64,000 nucleotides of DNA, from positions 3,100,001-3,164,000 of the forward strand of contig OY751490.1 in assembly GCA_963565915.1 (NCBI GenBank), read 5' to 3'. The notes beneath the pieces were generated by a model. It did no database searches, was not told the origin of the DNA, and saw only the letters and a list, made by a program, of their open reading frames with translations. The translations under genes and the position numbers were made by a program. This stretch comes from Entoloma clypeatum (Eukaryota; Basidiomycota; Agaricomycetes; Agaricales; Entolomataceae). Positions 53,807 through 63,632 of the stretch are shown piece after piece. Position 1 is the first letter of the stretch. Every line of letters begins with the position of its first letter.

Positions 53807-54010
53807 CATCAGCAAACCCTGGATGGGCTATGCAGCCCTGTGCAGGTCTATGCAGATTCTTGCAGGGCTGAAGTTCCAAAGACAAGGTATATGCTACATG
53901 TAGCTCTGCAAAAGCTCTGTGCAGCTTCACTACCATCTTTTGCAGCTCTTCACACTTTCACTCCATTCTTTCAGGCCTCCACAGATTCGGTGCAGACGTG
54001 TTGCGGGCAG
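53807..54010 (+). repeat. X-type repeat with TGCAG words
   Basis: Begins CATCAGCAAAC (53807-53817) like the X family but contains TGCAGCTC/GTGCAG words instead of GCTATGG. A similar start occurs at 55799-55809 with TGCAGCTTG words after it. Confidence 0.4.
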
Positions 54011-54149
54011 TGAGGGCAAGAGCAACACGGTTGGAGTTGCAGTTGTTGACAGCAGTGGCGGTGCAGCAGAGCCAAGGGAAGGCCACAGAGAAATGTCCGG
54101 CATAGAATTCATGGTATTTGAAACAACCCTCATGGAGGCTGAGAAGATC

Positions 54150-55811
54150 TCATTGTTCTTGGGTTAGGTGTGGAATGGGGAGGAAAACATCATCGGGGTG
54201 AGGAATACCTGAAAGGGCAGGGCGGGTAGTGTTGGGGGGACATAAGCTAGCAGGTGTTGGAGCAGTGACAGAGGAGGTGGGGAGCTGGGAGGAAAGGGCA
54301 GTGGAAGCTGCATGAATTTTCTGTGTGAGTGAGTCAGATGCGGCATTGATTTGGAGCATGGCAGTAAGCCATTGTTGACTCCTAGTGTGACATGTTCATC
54401 AATTACGTGGGCAGTGTGGATCCAGATGCTGAGGTCTGGGATCATGGAGTATACTTGTTGGCTGTTGCCGATAGTGTTTGAAAGTCCAGTCCAGTCCGGT
54501 TTTTTGCCCAAAAAAATAAGAACCTAGAACCAAGACTGGTTGAGTGGTTTCTCCAAAAAACTGAAACCAGGACTGGACTGGTCAAAGACTGGTGAACCAG
54601 TCTTTTCTTTTTCAACAAAGTAAACCAGGACTGGTTCGAACTAGTTTAAACTGGTTATTTCCAATTTATTAAAACTGTTTCAAAATATCATTTATAATAT
54701 ATTTCAAAACATTTTATAGAAGCTTTGATGGACAAAATCTATGTGAACCTATATGAACCTATGTGAACCTATGACCAGTTTACATTCTTTGAGTCTCAAA
54801 TCAAGACTGGTGTTGAACCAGTCTTTTTTTTCTTTCAAAATTTGAAGAATCTGAGACTGGTCAATCCTCAAAAATCTGAAACTTGAGTGCAGTCCAGTCT
54901 CTCACCAGTCTTTACCAGTCTGGTTCTAGTCCAGTTCTAGGTCTTTGAGACTGGACTTCAAAACACTAGTCACCAAGGCGGTATTCATCACAGAGCAAGG
55001 GGGTCATGCACATGACAATATAGTCACAGAGGATATCATCCTTGACATGGTGGGGGCTGGCAATGAGAAGTGAGTTGGCGTGACAAAGGTTGGAGACCCA
55101 TTCCATGAAGAGATGGTTTCCTTGAAGGCCAATAACCTGATCAACAATGCCATCTTCCCAGTCAAGAGGTAAAAATTATTTCTTGAGTTGATCCATGAAG
55201 TCAGAGAATGAAAGGGCGACGAGCAAGGTGTACAATGCATTAACCCATGCTTGGATGGAGGGGTTGTCAAAGTTATAGATGATATGAGAGACTTGGGTGT
55301 TGGCGGCAATTTTCTTAGTATTGAAGAATCGTTTGGTGGCATGCTCAAATTCAGCAAGAATCTTGTAATTGAGTTTTCCAGTGCCAAGAATCAGAGCATC
55401 ATGGGGAGAGTTCTGTGAGACGAGGGCAAGAGCAGGTGCAGATGTGGGCTTGTTTGTCATGGTGCGACATTGTGATATGCTGGGTTCAGAGTCATAATTG
55501 GAGTCAGAGCTAGGAGTTGAGGAACGGGAATCTGTAGGGGAAGGAACAGAGTTGTCAGTGTCAGGATCTGATTTTGTGGCTATATGCGTGGAAGAAGTGA
55601 CTGTATATGCAATATTGGAAGTGGACGGGCGTGGGGTTATAGGCAGAGGCTTGTTCAGGGTTCTTGAGGTGTTCGAGCTGGGGGGCAGGAAGACAGAGAG
55701 GATGTTTGTGACAAGTTCAGGGAGGGAGGTGGAGGAGATGACAGCCGAGAAGGTGGCTAAGGCGGGGATTTCAGGTGAAGGTGTCAGGGAGGAGAGTGCA
55801 TCAGCAAACAC
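54150..55811 (-). pseudogene. Retrotransposon Gag-like remnant, split by a MITE
   Basis: One minus-strand frame from MFADALSSLTPSPE at 55811 through KLNYKILAEFEHATKRFFNT, NPSIQAWVNALYTLLV, an in-frame TAA after MDQLKK (55176), then FLPLDWEDGIVDQVIGLQGN and CDEYRLGD. Here a 497-base MITE (54472-54968) is inserted; taking it and one 8-base target out, the frame goes on SQQVYSMIPDLSIWIHTAHV. The pattern matches a Gag family widespread in Agaricomycetes. No zinc knuckle or pol follows in the window. Non-functional. Confidence 0.6.
54472..54968. mobile_element. hAT-like MITE with 8-bp target duplication
   Basis: Ends TAGTGTTTGAAAGTCCAGTC and ...GACTGGACTTCAAAACACTA; many GACTGGTC/AACCAGT words in both halves. 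Flanks GTTGCCGA (54464-54471) and GTCACCAA (54969-54976) agree at five of eight positions and differ only by transitions. No ORF. Shares its terminal motif with repeat Y. Confidence 0.75.
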
Positions 55812-56250
55812 TGATTTTTGCCAAAGATGTTGCAGCTTGTTGCAGCTTGGCCTATATGCTGTGAAGCTCTTTGCAGCACTGTGGAGCGTAAATTTGATGG
55901 TCTTTGTAGAGCTGGTAGGTGATATAGTTTCTATAAAGTAATATATAGATTTTGAGGGAATCTGTAAAGATAATTGGAAACTTTGTGTAAGTCTTCATAG
56001 AAACATTCCAATATAGTGCTATAGCAATTCACAAATAACAGATTGGAAAAATTGATTGAGTTGGAGTGCTATGACACAAGAATGTACAATTTATATCAAT
56101 ATGCTCCTCATGCCCCCCAGTGCATCGTCCCTCACACACTTGTCTCTGCCAGGGCATGTCCCACTGTTCCTCGTGTGTCCCGCCGTTTTCGTGTATCCCA
56201 TGTAATGTCTCATGTCTGCCTTGCCGTTTCTTGCATCTGCTGCTGTTCTC
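55812..56250. other. TGCAG-word repeat, AT-rich stretch and X-like minisatellite
   Basis: 55815-55870 has TGCAGCTTG words; 55930-56040 is AT-rich; 56110-56250 has CGTGTGTCCCGCCG words like the minisatellite of repeat X. No gene. Confidence 0.35.
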
Positions 56251-56502
56251 CATCAGCAAAGTGGTCCCAGGGCTGGTAGCAATCCATAGCAAACACACTC
56301 ACATCCATAGCAGCCAGAGCACTCTGTAGCAACTCACTGGCAGGCATAGCAATGTAGCACTAAAGCATGATAGCATTGTAACATCATAGTACCCATAGCA
56401 GTGTAGTATATATATATATTTTTTTTGGGTCAACAATTTGTATAGCGGTATACTAGGGGTACAGTCCGCTTGACGTAGAGTAAACTACATCGATCCTAGG
56501 AT

Positions 56503-58590
56503 CTACGTACGCATGAAGAACAAGCGGCACAAAGCTCCGTCAAGCTGATAAGTCCTCGCGCCAGGACGGGGGAGTTTGTTATAAACAAATGCGTTAGTAT
56601 GCGCACCCGAATATTCGGCCGAGCGATACAGGAGCACTCCAACCTTGCGAGGTTGGCTGATGACGGCGCTGGGGGGTGTCTGTGCCCTACCCACCAAAGA
56701 AGCACCTGAGCGGTTCTTACCCTTCGATCGTGTTCGCTTGCCAGAGGGGGCTGCACCCCTTTGAACCCAGCGCGCTACCACATGACTACCGCCAACGGTT
56801 GTGTTGGGCGTTGGACAATCCCGGAAGGCAAAAGCCCCTGGGTTGTCCATGATGAATTTCCCGAAGACGTCCCAGACGGGAGTGTTCCTTGAGAAGGTGG
56901 GCATGTCTGGCGGCCTGGTGGGGTGGTGCAGACATTTGTAGAAAACGTGGGCGAAGTCCTCGACGGACCCCGATCCACAGTCGCATTGTTCAACTTTGTC
57001 ACCAATGTTGAACCTATGTCTATAGTGGCCAATTGGGGCGTGGCTGGTGAGGCCGCGGACCATTTGAGCCGTGAGGGATTGGGAGTGACCCACATCCTTA
57101 AGCCATGTACCGCCCTTGAGGTGGGACGGTTTCATTCATTTAGCCCGAGCGTGGTCTTGGCATCTGACGCACGATCTCGGGAATTGGTAGTGCCGGCCAA
57201 CATACTTGGGGGACTGGTACAGATTGTTCCAGTCACCGAGCATGTCGTCCGTGAATTGTTTCGTGTTGAAGTCGAGGGATCTGGAGGCCGACTCACCACA
57301 CTCAATGTGAATTGAGGAGGCGAAGTCGTGCACTGCACGGTGGGGTTTGAAACCATGGTCCGAGCAGTCGGGGACATGGTAGAAGACCTTGGAATTCAGT
57401 CCGGGTTCCTCAAACCAAGGAATCAGGTTACTGATGATAGCGAGCGCAGTTGCCTGCAAGGAGTGGAGGTCTGGATCTGTGGCACACCGAATGGTGTTGA
57501 CAGAGTCGGTGAAGATGTGGATTTCTTCCAGTTGAGAGAGACCCCCTAGAAGGCTGACCAGGTTCGAGAACCCGTGTCCGATAGCTAAGGTTTCCGTGTC
57601 ATCAGAGACTGCGAGGCCGCCCGCCGCCCAGTCTTTGTTGATGGAGTACCCCATGTGCCAGGTTTCCCAAGCTGCAACAGCTTGGTGGCCCGACGCGAGG
57701 GAGGGAACAGCTGTGTCAGTGACAATGACGGCGGACTTGTTGGAACAGATGTTGGCGTCAAACACCTTGTTGAGGGTGATGAGGCGCGACTTTCTGGCTT
57801 CGGCACGGTCCTTAGCGGTCTTGCCGCGAATAAGGGTGATGTCGTGGATGACACGTTCAGGGAATCGGTCTAGGACCCGTTTTCCTGGCTCGTTGTAATT
57901 ATTGAATGGTGATAGGGGGACGGTCACATTTGCACGGTATGCCCAGATATCGACGAGGGGGGATTTAAGATTGTACATAAATTCCGGGGAGTACCACGGT
58001 CGCTTAGAGGGGTCGTCCTCGTCGCAGACCATGACGGTCATGTGTCTAGGTGCAAGGAAATGCATGCGGACATGATTTCTGCAGGAGAGCTTCTTGAGGT
58101 GCAAGTGCACCGGAGGCAGGCCAGCAAGTGATTCAACCGCCCCTGAGGGGGTGGTGCGGAAGGCTCCCAATATCCATAGCGCTGCGCGCCTTTGGACTTT
58201 GGAGATAGACTTGACTACGCCTTTGTTACGGGCGCCGTCGAAGTTCCAGAGATTCACACCGTATAACGCGATCGGCAGAATACACGATCGGTATAGGGTG
58301 CGTTTGTGCTTGGGTGTGAGTCCACAGACTGAGTTTCCCAGAGATAATAAGGCTCCCGTTGCGGAGAAGGCCTTAGTGGCATACCGTTTTGCATGTTCCG
58401 TGAAGAGCAGCTTTCGGTTGAAGAAGAAGCCCAAATACCTCCAGAAGGTCTTGGGGACGAGAGGGGAGTCGCTGGTGAAGGGCGCATATCCCAGGTCAAC
58501 CGGGGGGTTATCGTCACCATTCTTCCTGGAAAAATGGAACACCTCCGATTTGGAGTGCTCAAGGACAAGCCCTAAGGCAGCGAGATTTAG
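56503..58590 (-). pseudogene. LINE ORF2, C-terminal part (RT end, RNase H, zinc-finger tail)
   Basis: The frame begins inside the RT (LAALGLVLEHSKSEVFHFSR) and carries the RT C-terminus (FWRYLGFFFNRKLLFTEHA, YGVNLWNFDGARNKGVV, RRAALWILGAFRTTP), an RNase H-like domain (IVTDTAVPS, WETWHMGYSINKDWAAGGLA, IHIFTDSVNTIRC, FYHVPDCSDHG), and a C-terminal cysteine region (CDCGSGSVEDFAHVFYKC). One in-frame TGA at 57136-57138 separates the two open parts. Catalytic RT motifs and the endonuclease are missing, so it is 5'-truncated. The layout fits Tad-like LINEs of fungi. Ends at 56503. Confidence 0.8.
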
Positions 58591-59524
58591 GGCCCCCCTT
58601 GTGGGGGACCCTAGTATGTCACGGTTGGTCGCCGAGGGGGTGATACCCTCGGACTTATCCCAAGCTCGCCCATCCCGGAACCAACTTAGATTCGAACCTG
58701 AGCTTATTAATCTCAGGCAGACCGACAGAGGATTTAGTACTCTCGAGCCGGATCAGGGGATTGCCCTGAGCTGCTACAGCCCACTGCCCAACTTCGCCCG
58801 GACCGTTTCCCGTTGTCAGGCAGATGGTTCGCTGATGCCAATTGGCGTGGATCCCCATTTGTCCCAACTCTCTGTCTTGCCACAGGGTCAACCGGTTGTG
58901 TGCTTTCAGGCCTAGGCCTTACTACCGGAGTTATTGTTACATGCCCATGACTAACGACCAGCTTGACCCTAGAGGTCGATCATCAGATCTCGCCATTGTC
59001 CCCCAAAAGTTATTTATAGCAAGACCCGATCTGACACCCAGGGGAGTCCCGGGAGTCCGACTGGGGGAGGTGACCTGATGAGTAACCCGGCTGAGATTGG
59101 TATCTTGCAACCATCCCTCGGCATCACTCTCGGCTTGTTATTACCCTAATACCTCCTCTTATCGTCCCTTATCCTTTCGGTCCCTTTCGGGCAATGCCCC
59201 TAATCACTAGGTCACCATTTAAGGCATTACCAGCAACTTTGGAACTCGCCGGCAAGCCGGCTACTTGGGGGCTTAGTCATCATACTGGGGCGGTTTTTTA
59301 GACTGGTTCTCATCCAGGGTCTCCCAAAGTCAGCAATCATGTGACCCATTGCCATCGGCGCCGGTAGCCCAGCGGCTGCCCAACTTTACTAAGGTTGGAC
59401 CAATGTTATGTGGTAACATGTTCCATCATGTGATATTATGTAACGACACATGACTACTCCGTGCACCCCCAACTTTGTGCTATCATAGGAGACATTCCCA
59501 CGATAGACTTACCAGGTATTGGGA

Positions 59525-59605
59525 TCAGCCGGATTCGAACCGGCGACCTTTCCCTAGGCAGCACTAGCCTAAGATGCAGACAGCATGACTGTTACGCCAG
59601 ACTGC
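59525..59605 (-). promoter_or_regulatory. tRNA-like internal pol III promoter (SINE head)
   Basis: Minus strand: A-box-like TGGCGTAACAG (59599-59589), 47 bases later a perfect B box GGTTCGAATCC (59541-59531) inside a T-arm with stem GCCGG/CCGGC. The acceptor stem does not close, so it is not a functional tRNA gene. A second B-box-like GGTTCGAATCT lies at 58698-58688. Confidence 0.65.
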
Positions 59606-61557
59606 CGCTCTAGCAGTGTAGTATAGAAACCTGGTAGCACCATAGTATTGTAGTCTCATAGCCTGGTGTAGTACTCAATATTTCTCTAGGTTGGTTGACA
59701 CTCTTGCATGTCACAGGGGTGTTTTTTTTTCATTCCTAAGAAATACTCACAGCTGGTTATCATGTAAAAATATGTATTAGATATTGTGCTACACTGAAAA
59801 TATACAAAAATGCCCCGTGTCTCCGTACATCCCTCACCATGTGAGGTCTCTCTCATCACCCCTGCTCCTCGTGTCCAGCCCAACATGGCCCCCACATGCA
59901 GCCTCTTGCCTCTCATGTCCCTCAGCTCTCATCCCCGCATGTTGTCCCACCATTTTTGTGTGTCCCGTGTCATTTTGCACCATTGTTCATGCGCCTCCCA
60001 CCGTTCCTGCATGTTCTTGCATGTCCCCGCCATTTCTTGTGTGTTTCGTCAGTGGTCTGACATGACATGAATGGCAGGGTGCTTACCTATACGGGGCCCC
60101 CCGCACCCGTTGTGTCCCTCAGCTCTCATGCGTGCTTGTCACCCGCGTCCCGTATGCCCCTGGTGTGTGCTCAAAACCTGTGTCCCATACGCGCCTCGCC
60201 TGCGCTTCGTGCACTGGTGCGTTTGGCCCATGGTGTTTGGGTGTCCTGCATCCTGTGTTGTTTCTGCACCGTTCTCGTCTCTCCCGTGCCGTTGCTTGCA
60301 TGTCTCCCATGTCCCGCCGTTGCTCGCATGTCCCCCGCCGTTTCTCGTGTTTTTTGTCAGTGGTCTGGCGCCAGGTGAATGGTGGGTGCTTACCCATACG
60401 GCCTCTGTGGCCCTCATGTGAACAAAGGGAGGAGGCATTGACAGAGGGGAAGGGAGGGAGGGATGAGGAGGGAGTGGATGGAGATGGGGGGAGGCAAGAT
60501 AGACGATGTGGGACTTAGGATATTTTTTGACTTTCGGCTGTTGCCGAATATTTCTCAATAGAGCCTCACCATGTCACGTCTCTTGCCTCCCCCAATCACC
60601 TCCCTCCACTCTCGCCTCCTCCGTTTGTCCCTCCCCCTCCATCAATGCCTCCTCCCTTCATTCACACGAGGGCCACAGAGGCTGTATAAGTAAGCACCTG
60701 CCATTCACATGGCGCCAGACCACTGACGAAACACACGAGAAACGGCGGGAAACACACAGGCATGGCAGGGGACACGCGAGCAATGGCGGGACACAGGAGA
60801 CACGCGAGCAACGCCATGGGAGAGACGAGAACGCCGCAGAAATGACACGGGACACGGGACTACGGCAGACAAGACCCGGCAGGGAACGGTGTGGAACACA
60901 CGAGAACGGCGGGGCACGCGCGAAAGGCGGGCAGCAGCATGGCGCAAAAAATGGTACACGAGAATGGCGACAGGTGCACTGGGCATGCGTGGGAGGCAAG
61001 ACAGGGCGGGAAACCGCTGTTAGACACGCATGGCGCATACTTGTCAGGTAAGCACCCTGACACATCACCTGCGTGAGCCCCCTGACGCACCAAAGAACAG
61101 GCCAATGTCAGGGACACACACACAAACACAGGGGGATGCACCAGTCCACGATGAACTGCAGGCGGAGGTGCAAAGAGGTGGGGGCAATGTATACCATACT
61201 TCATTAATTTTGTAATTATGTATATCCTGCAATGAATTGGTTAATTGGTTTAATCATTTTTCTTTGGATTTATGGTTTGTGAGTTTAGTAGTAGCAAGAG
61301 AGCAATACTAATGGTATGTAAGATATGCCTTGCTATGGAGCGCTATGGAGTGCTTTGTAGCAAATTGCTATGGAGTCCTATGTAGCATGAGTATGTGATT
61401 CTGTAGCACTTTGTAGCATGAGTATGTGACTCTGTAGCACTTTGTAACATGAGTATGTGACTATATAGTGCTACAAATGAAATAATGTATGTTACAGTGC
61501 TATACCACTATGGAGTGCTATCAAGTGCTACCTAGCACACGTCTCGTTTGCTGATGT

Positions 61558-61883
61558 AGATCAACAACTGGATATGTATACCTTGGAAGTGGAGGTGCAA
61601 TAATGTGGGGTTCACGAAAACAAACTTTAATTACCCTATCATCGACGGAAGCCGAATACATTGCGTTATCAGAAGCTACATGTGATGCAAAATGGCTAAA
61701 ATCTGTATGATGAATTAGGTTTCTATCAACAGGGTCCAATACTCCTTTTAGGGGATAACAATGGATCACTGGCAATGGCGAATAATCCGCAATATCATAA
61801 ACGATCAAAACACATCGATATTCGATGGCATTGGATTCGAGAACAAATACAAAATGGACTGATATATCTCGAAGACTGCTGTG
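61558..61883 (+). pseudogene. Copia RNase H, C-terminal half (other half of element F)
   Basis: Plus strand TTGYVYLGSGGAIMWGSRKQ, TLITLSSTEAEYIALSEATC, DAKWLKSV, a frameshift, then LGDNNGSLAMANNPQYHKRS, KHIDIRWHWIREQIQNGLIY. It begins exactly where the minus-strand copia half at 42551 stops, with the shared target TA. It is cut at 61883 by element E. A frameshift near 61705 and a changed codon near its start (TAGATC for TACATC) show decay. Confidence 0.8.
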
Positions 61884-62596
61884 TGTTAAGTAGGTGAAAC
61901 GTCGGAGCTTCGTCGGAGTCCGTCGGAGGTCGGACGTAAGACTGAGACTGGAGCGGAACTCCGGAAATGCGGAGGAACGACGAAGGGGAGGGACGTGGCT
62001 TCAACGTATGTGTTGCGCCGCCGTTTGTTGGATAAGGTGTCCCAATTTCAAGAGGTCAGAGGAGGGGTCGGAGGTGTGGAGGTCCTCGGAGAGATCTTGG
62101 TGAGAGACACATTGACGTGGAAATGGTCGGACGACGTCGGAGTTGTGACTCGGACACAGTACTGAGCTCGTCAAAGGGTAACGATGGAGGAAGAGCAGTA
62201 GATGAGGATGTCGTCGGCGTATTGTACCATGGCGAGGATCTCTGGCATGGACTGAGAGTAGAGGAGTGAACTTGGTTGATATTCAAACTGAGGAACTACA
62301 GGTATGGTACGAGCTTAAATACCTAGATGTGATTACTTTACGGAGATGGTCGGAGTAGGTCCGGAGTTGTGGCGTAAGTTGCCAGCGACTGTAACAAACA
62401 TCGGAGATGTCGGTCAACGGACCATGCGGAAAAGGCGATGCATAAGTAAACGGGAATATGGATATGAAATGCATAAAGGCATGGAGTTATGAATATGAAA
62501 TGCACAATGGCAACGTGCGGAGATGCAGAGGTAACGGATGTCCGGAATGTTGGAGGACTATCGGAGTGGATCAGAGATTCGGAGACGGATATAACA
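61884..62596 (-). repeat. 3' LTR of element E
   Basis: 713 bases; minus strand starts TGTTATATCC at 62596 and ends ACTTAACA at 61884. TATTTAAG (62321-62314) lies 31 bases before CAGTTTGAATAT (62290-62279), the same start word as in element D. Confidence 0.8.
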
Positions 62597-62715
62597 GTAT
62601 TCCCCTCTTAGGTCTGACACCCATGGAAGACCGCGAGAAAATAAACAAGGTCATGTGGTCTCGGTTATTTAACGGAGATGAGCGGCTTCAAGGGTTTCTT
62701 CCAGTTACCACCAAC

Positions 62716-63574
62716 ATGCCCCAAGGCTCGAGCACGCAGCCCACCTGATCCAGCGCCAACCTAGACGACTCCGAAGAGGAGCTCCTGTGCCGTCTGGCAC
62801 AGATACGCAAGGAGAAAGAGGAGGCAGAGGCAAGGAAGAAGGCGGAGGCCGAGAGGAGGGCGAGGGAGGCAGAGGCGAAGAAGAAGGCAGAGGCGGAGGC
62901 GAAGGCGGAGAGGAAGAAAACAACGAAAATGGGGAAGCAGAGGGCAGAGAGCGGAGCGGAGGAGTCGGAGGTCCGGGGGGAGGCGTGTCAGGCCTGTGCG
63001 CAGGCGAAGGTGGAATGCAAGTGGGCGTTGTGAGTACCCACTTCTCCATTTTCTTTTTCTTACTGACAATCTCCTTAGGCAGGGAAAGGGCACCGCATGC
63101 CAGCGGTGCAAGGACGGCAAACGGGTATGCCTGAAGGCCGGCGAGACGCGGGCGAAGCGGAAACGGGGAAGGATGGAGGAAGCCGTTGCGGAGGTTGCGG
63201 GCCCGAGCGGGGCGAAAAACTGCTGCGGCGCAGGGGTCGCGGAGGAGCTCCGGGGGCTCCGGGAGGCTCTGGAAGAGAGGGAGGAGCAGTCGGCGAGGGT
63301 CGGTTGGGTGCTGCTCCGGCAGCTACAAATTATGAACAACCACCTCGCCTACCGGAATTTCCTTCTGGAGGCGGCGGCTCCGGAGTCGGAGACGGAGGAC
63401 GGAGAAGAGGAAGAAGGAGAGGAAGAGGACAAGGAAAAAGACGAGGGGGAGGACGAGGGGTTGGCGGACGGGGAGCTTGCGGAGCTGCAAGCAGAGAAAC
63501 AGGAGGTGGAGGGAGAAACGGAGGATGAGTCGGAGGATGACGGTCCGCCGGCCAAGAAGGCCAAAACCCAGTAG
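62716..63574 (+). CDS. Antisense accessory gene of element E: coiled coil plus Zn(II)2Cys6 cluster
   Basis: Exons 62716-63029 and 63079-63574, intron 49 bases, 269 codons. Same plan as the gene of element D: Glu/Lys/Ala coiled coil (RKEKEEAEARKKAEAERRAR), then CQAC-x6-C, ten residues, CQRC-x6-C, with the intron again in the linker and in the same phase; acidic C-terminus (EEEEGEEEDKEKDEGEDEG) ending PPAKKAKTQ. An in-frame TGA at 62746-62748 (codon 11) interrupts the frame after MPQGSSTQPT; either this copy is dead, or translation starts elsewhere. No other ATG precedes the coiled coil in frame. The stop is 58 bases from the pol stop on the other strand. Confidence 0.75.
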
Positions 63575-63632
63575 CCCCTCCCCCTCTAGTTTCTTTTTAT
63601 TATTTTTTGCAATATGAGAGTCTTGCGCGGTT

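Larger units (their letters stand above)
56411..59610 (-). mobile_element. LINE fragment fused to a tRNA-like head, with 15-bp target duplication
   Basis: TAGCAGTGTAGTATA lies on both sides (56396-56410 and 59611-59625). Read on the minus strand the unit starts with a pol III-like head (A box 59599-59589, B box 59541-59531), continues with about 0.9 kb of non-coding sequence, switches at about 58590 to a LINE ORF2 C-terminal part, and ends with AAAAAAAATATATATATA at 56411. The single duplication shows that it inserted as one piece. Confidence 0.75.
56251..61557 (+). mobile_element. Repeat X, right copy, complete with TIRs and interrupted by a LINE
   Basis: Starts CATCAGCAAAGTGGTCCC at 56251 and ends CTCGTTTGCTGATG at 61557, followed by TA and copia RNase H sequence. 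Between the ends: GCCATAG words, the LINE (56411-59610), then the inverted homologue of 41470-42400 (60930-59635), further minisatellite and GCTATGG words (61320-61530). Without the LINE and its duplicated target it is about 2.1 kb. A stretch at about 59950-60350 has no counterpart in the left copy. No transposase; non-autonomous. Confidence 0.65.

Noticed and set aside
58094..58915. 273-codon plus-strand open frame
   Set aside because: It is antisense to the LINE ORF2 and has no domain of its own.
59525..59605. A functional tRNA gene
   Set aside because: The B box and T arm are good but the acceptor and anticodon stems do not pair; it lies at the 5' end of a retroelement.
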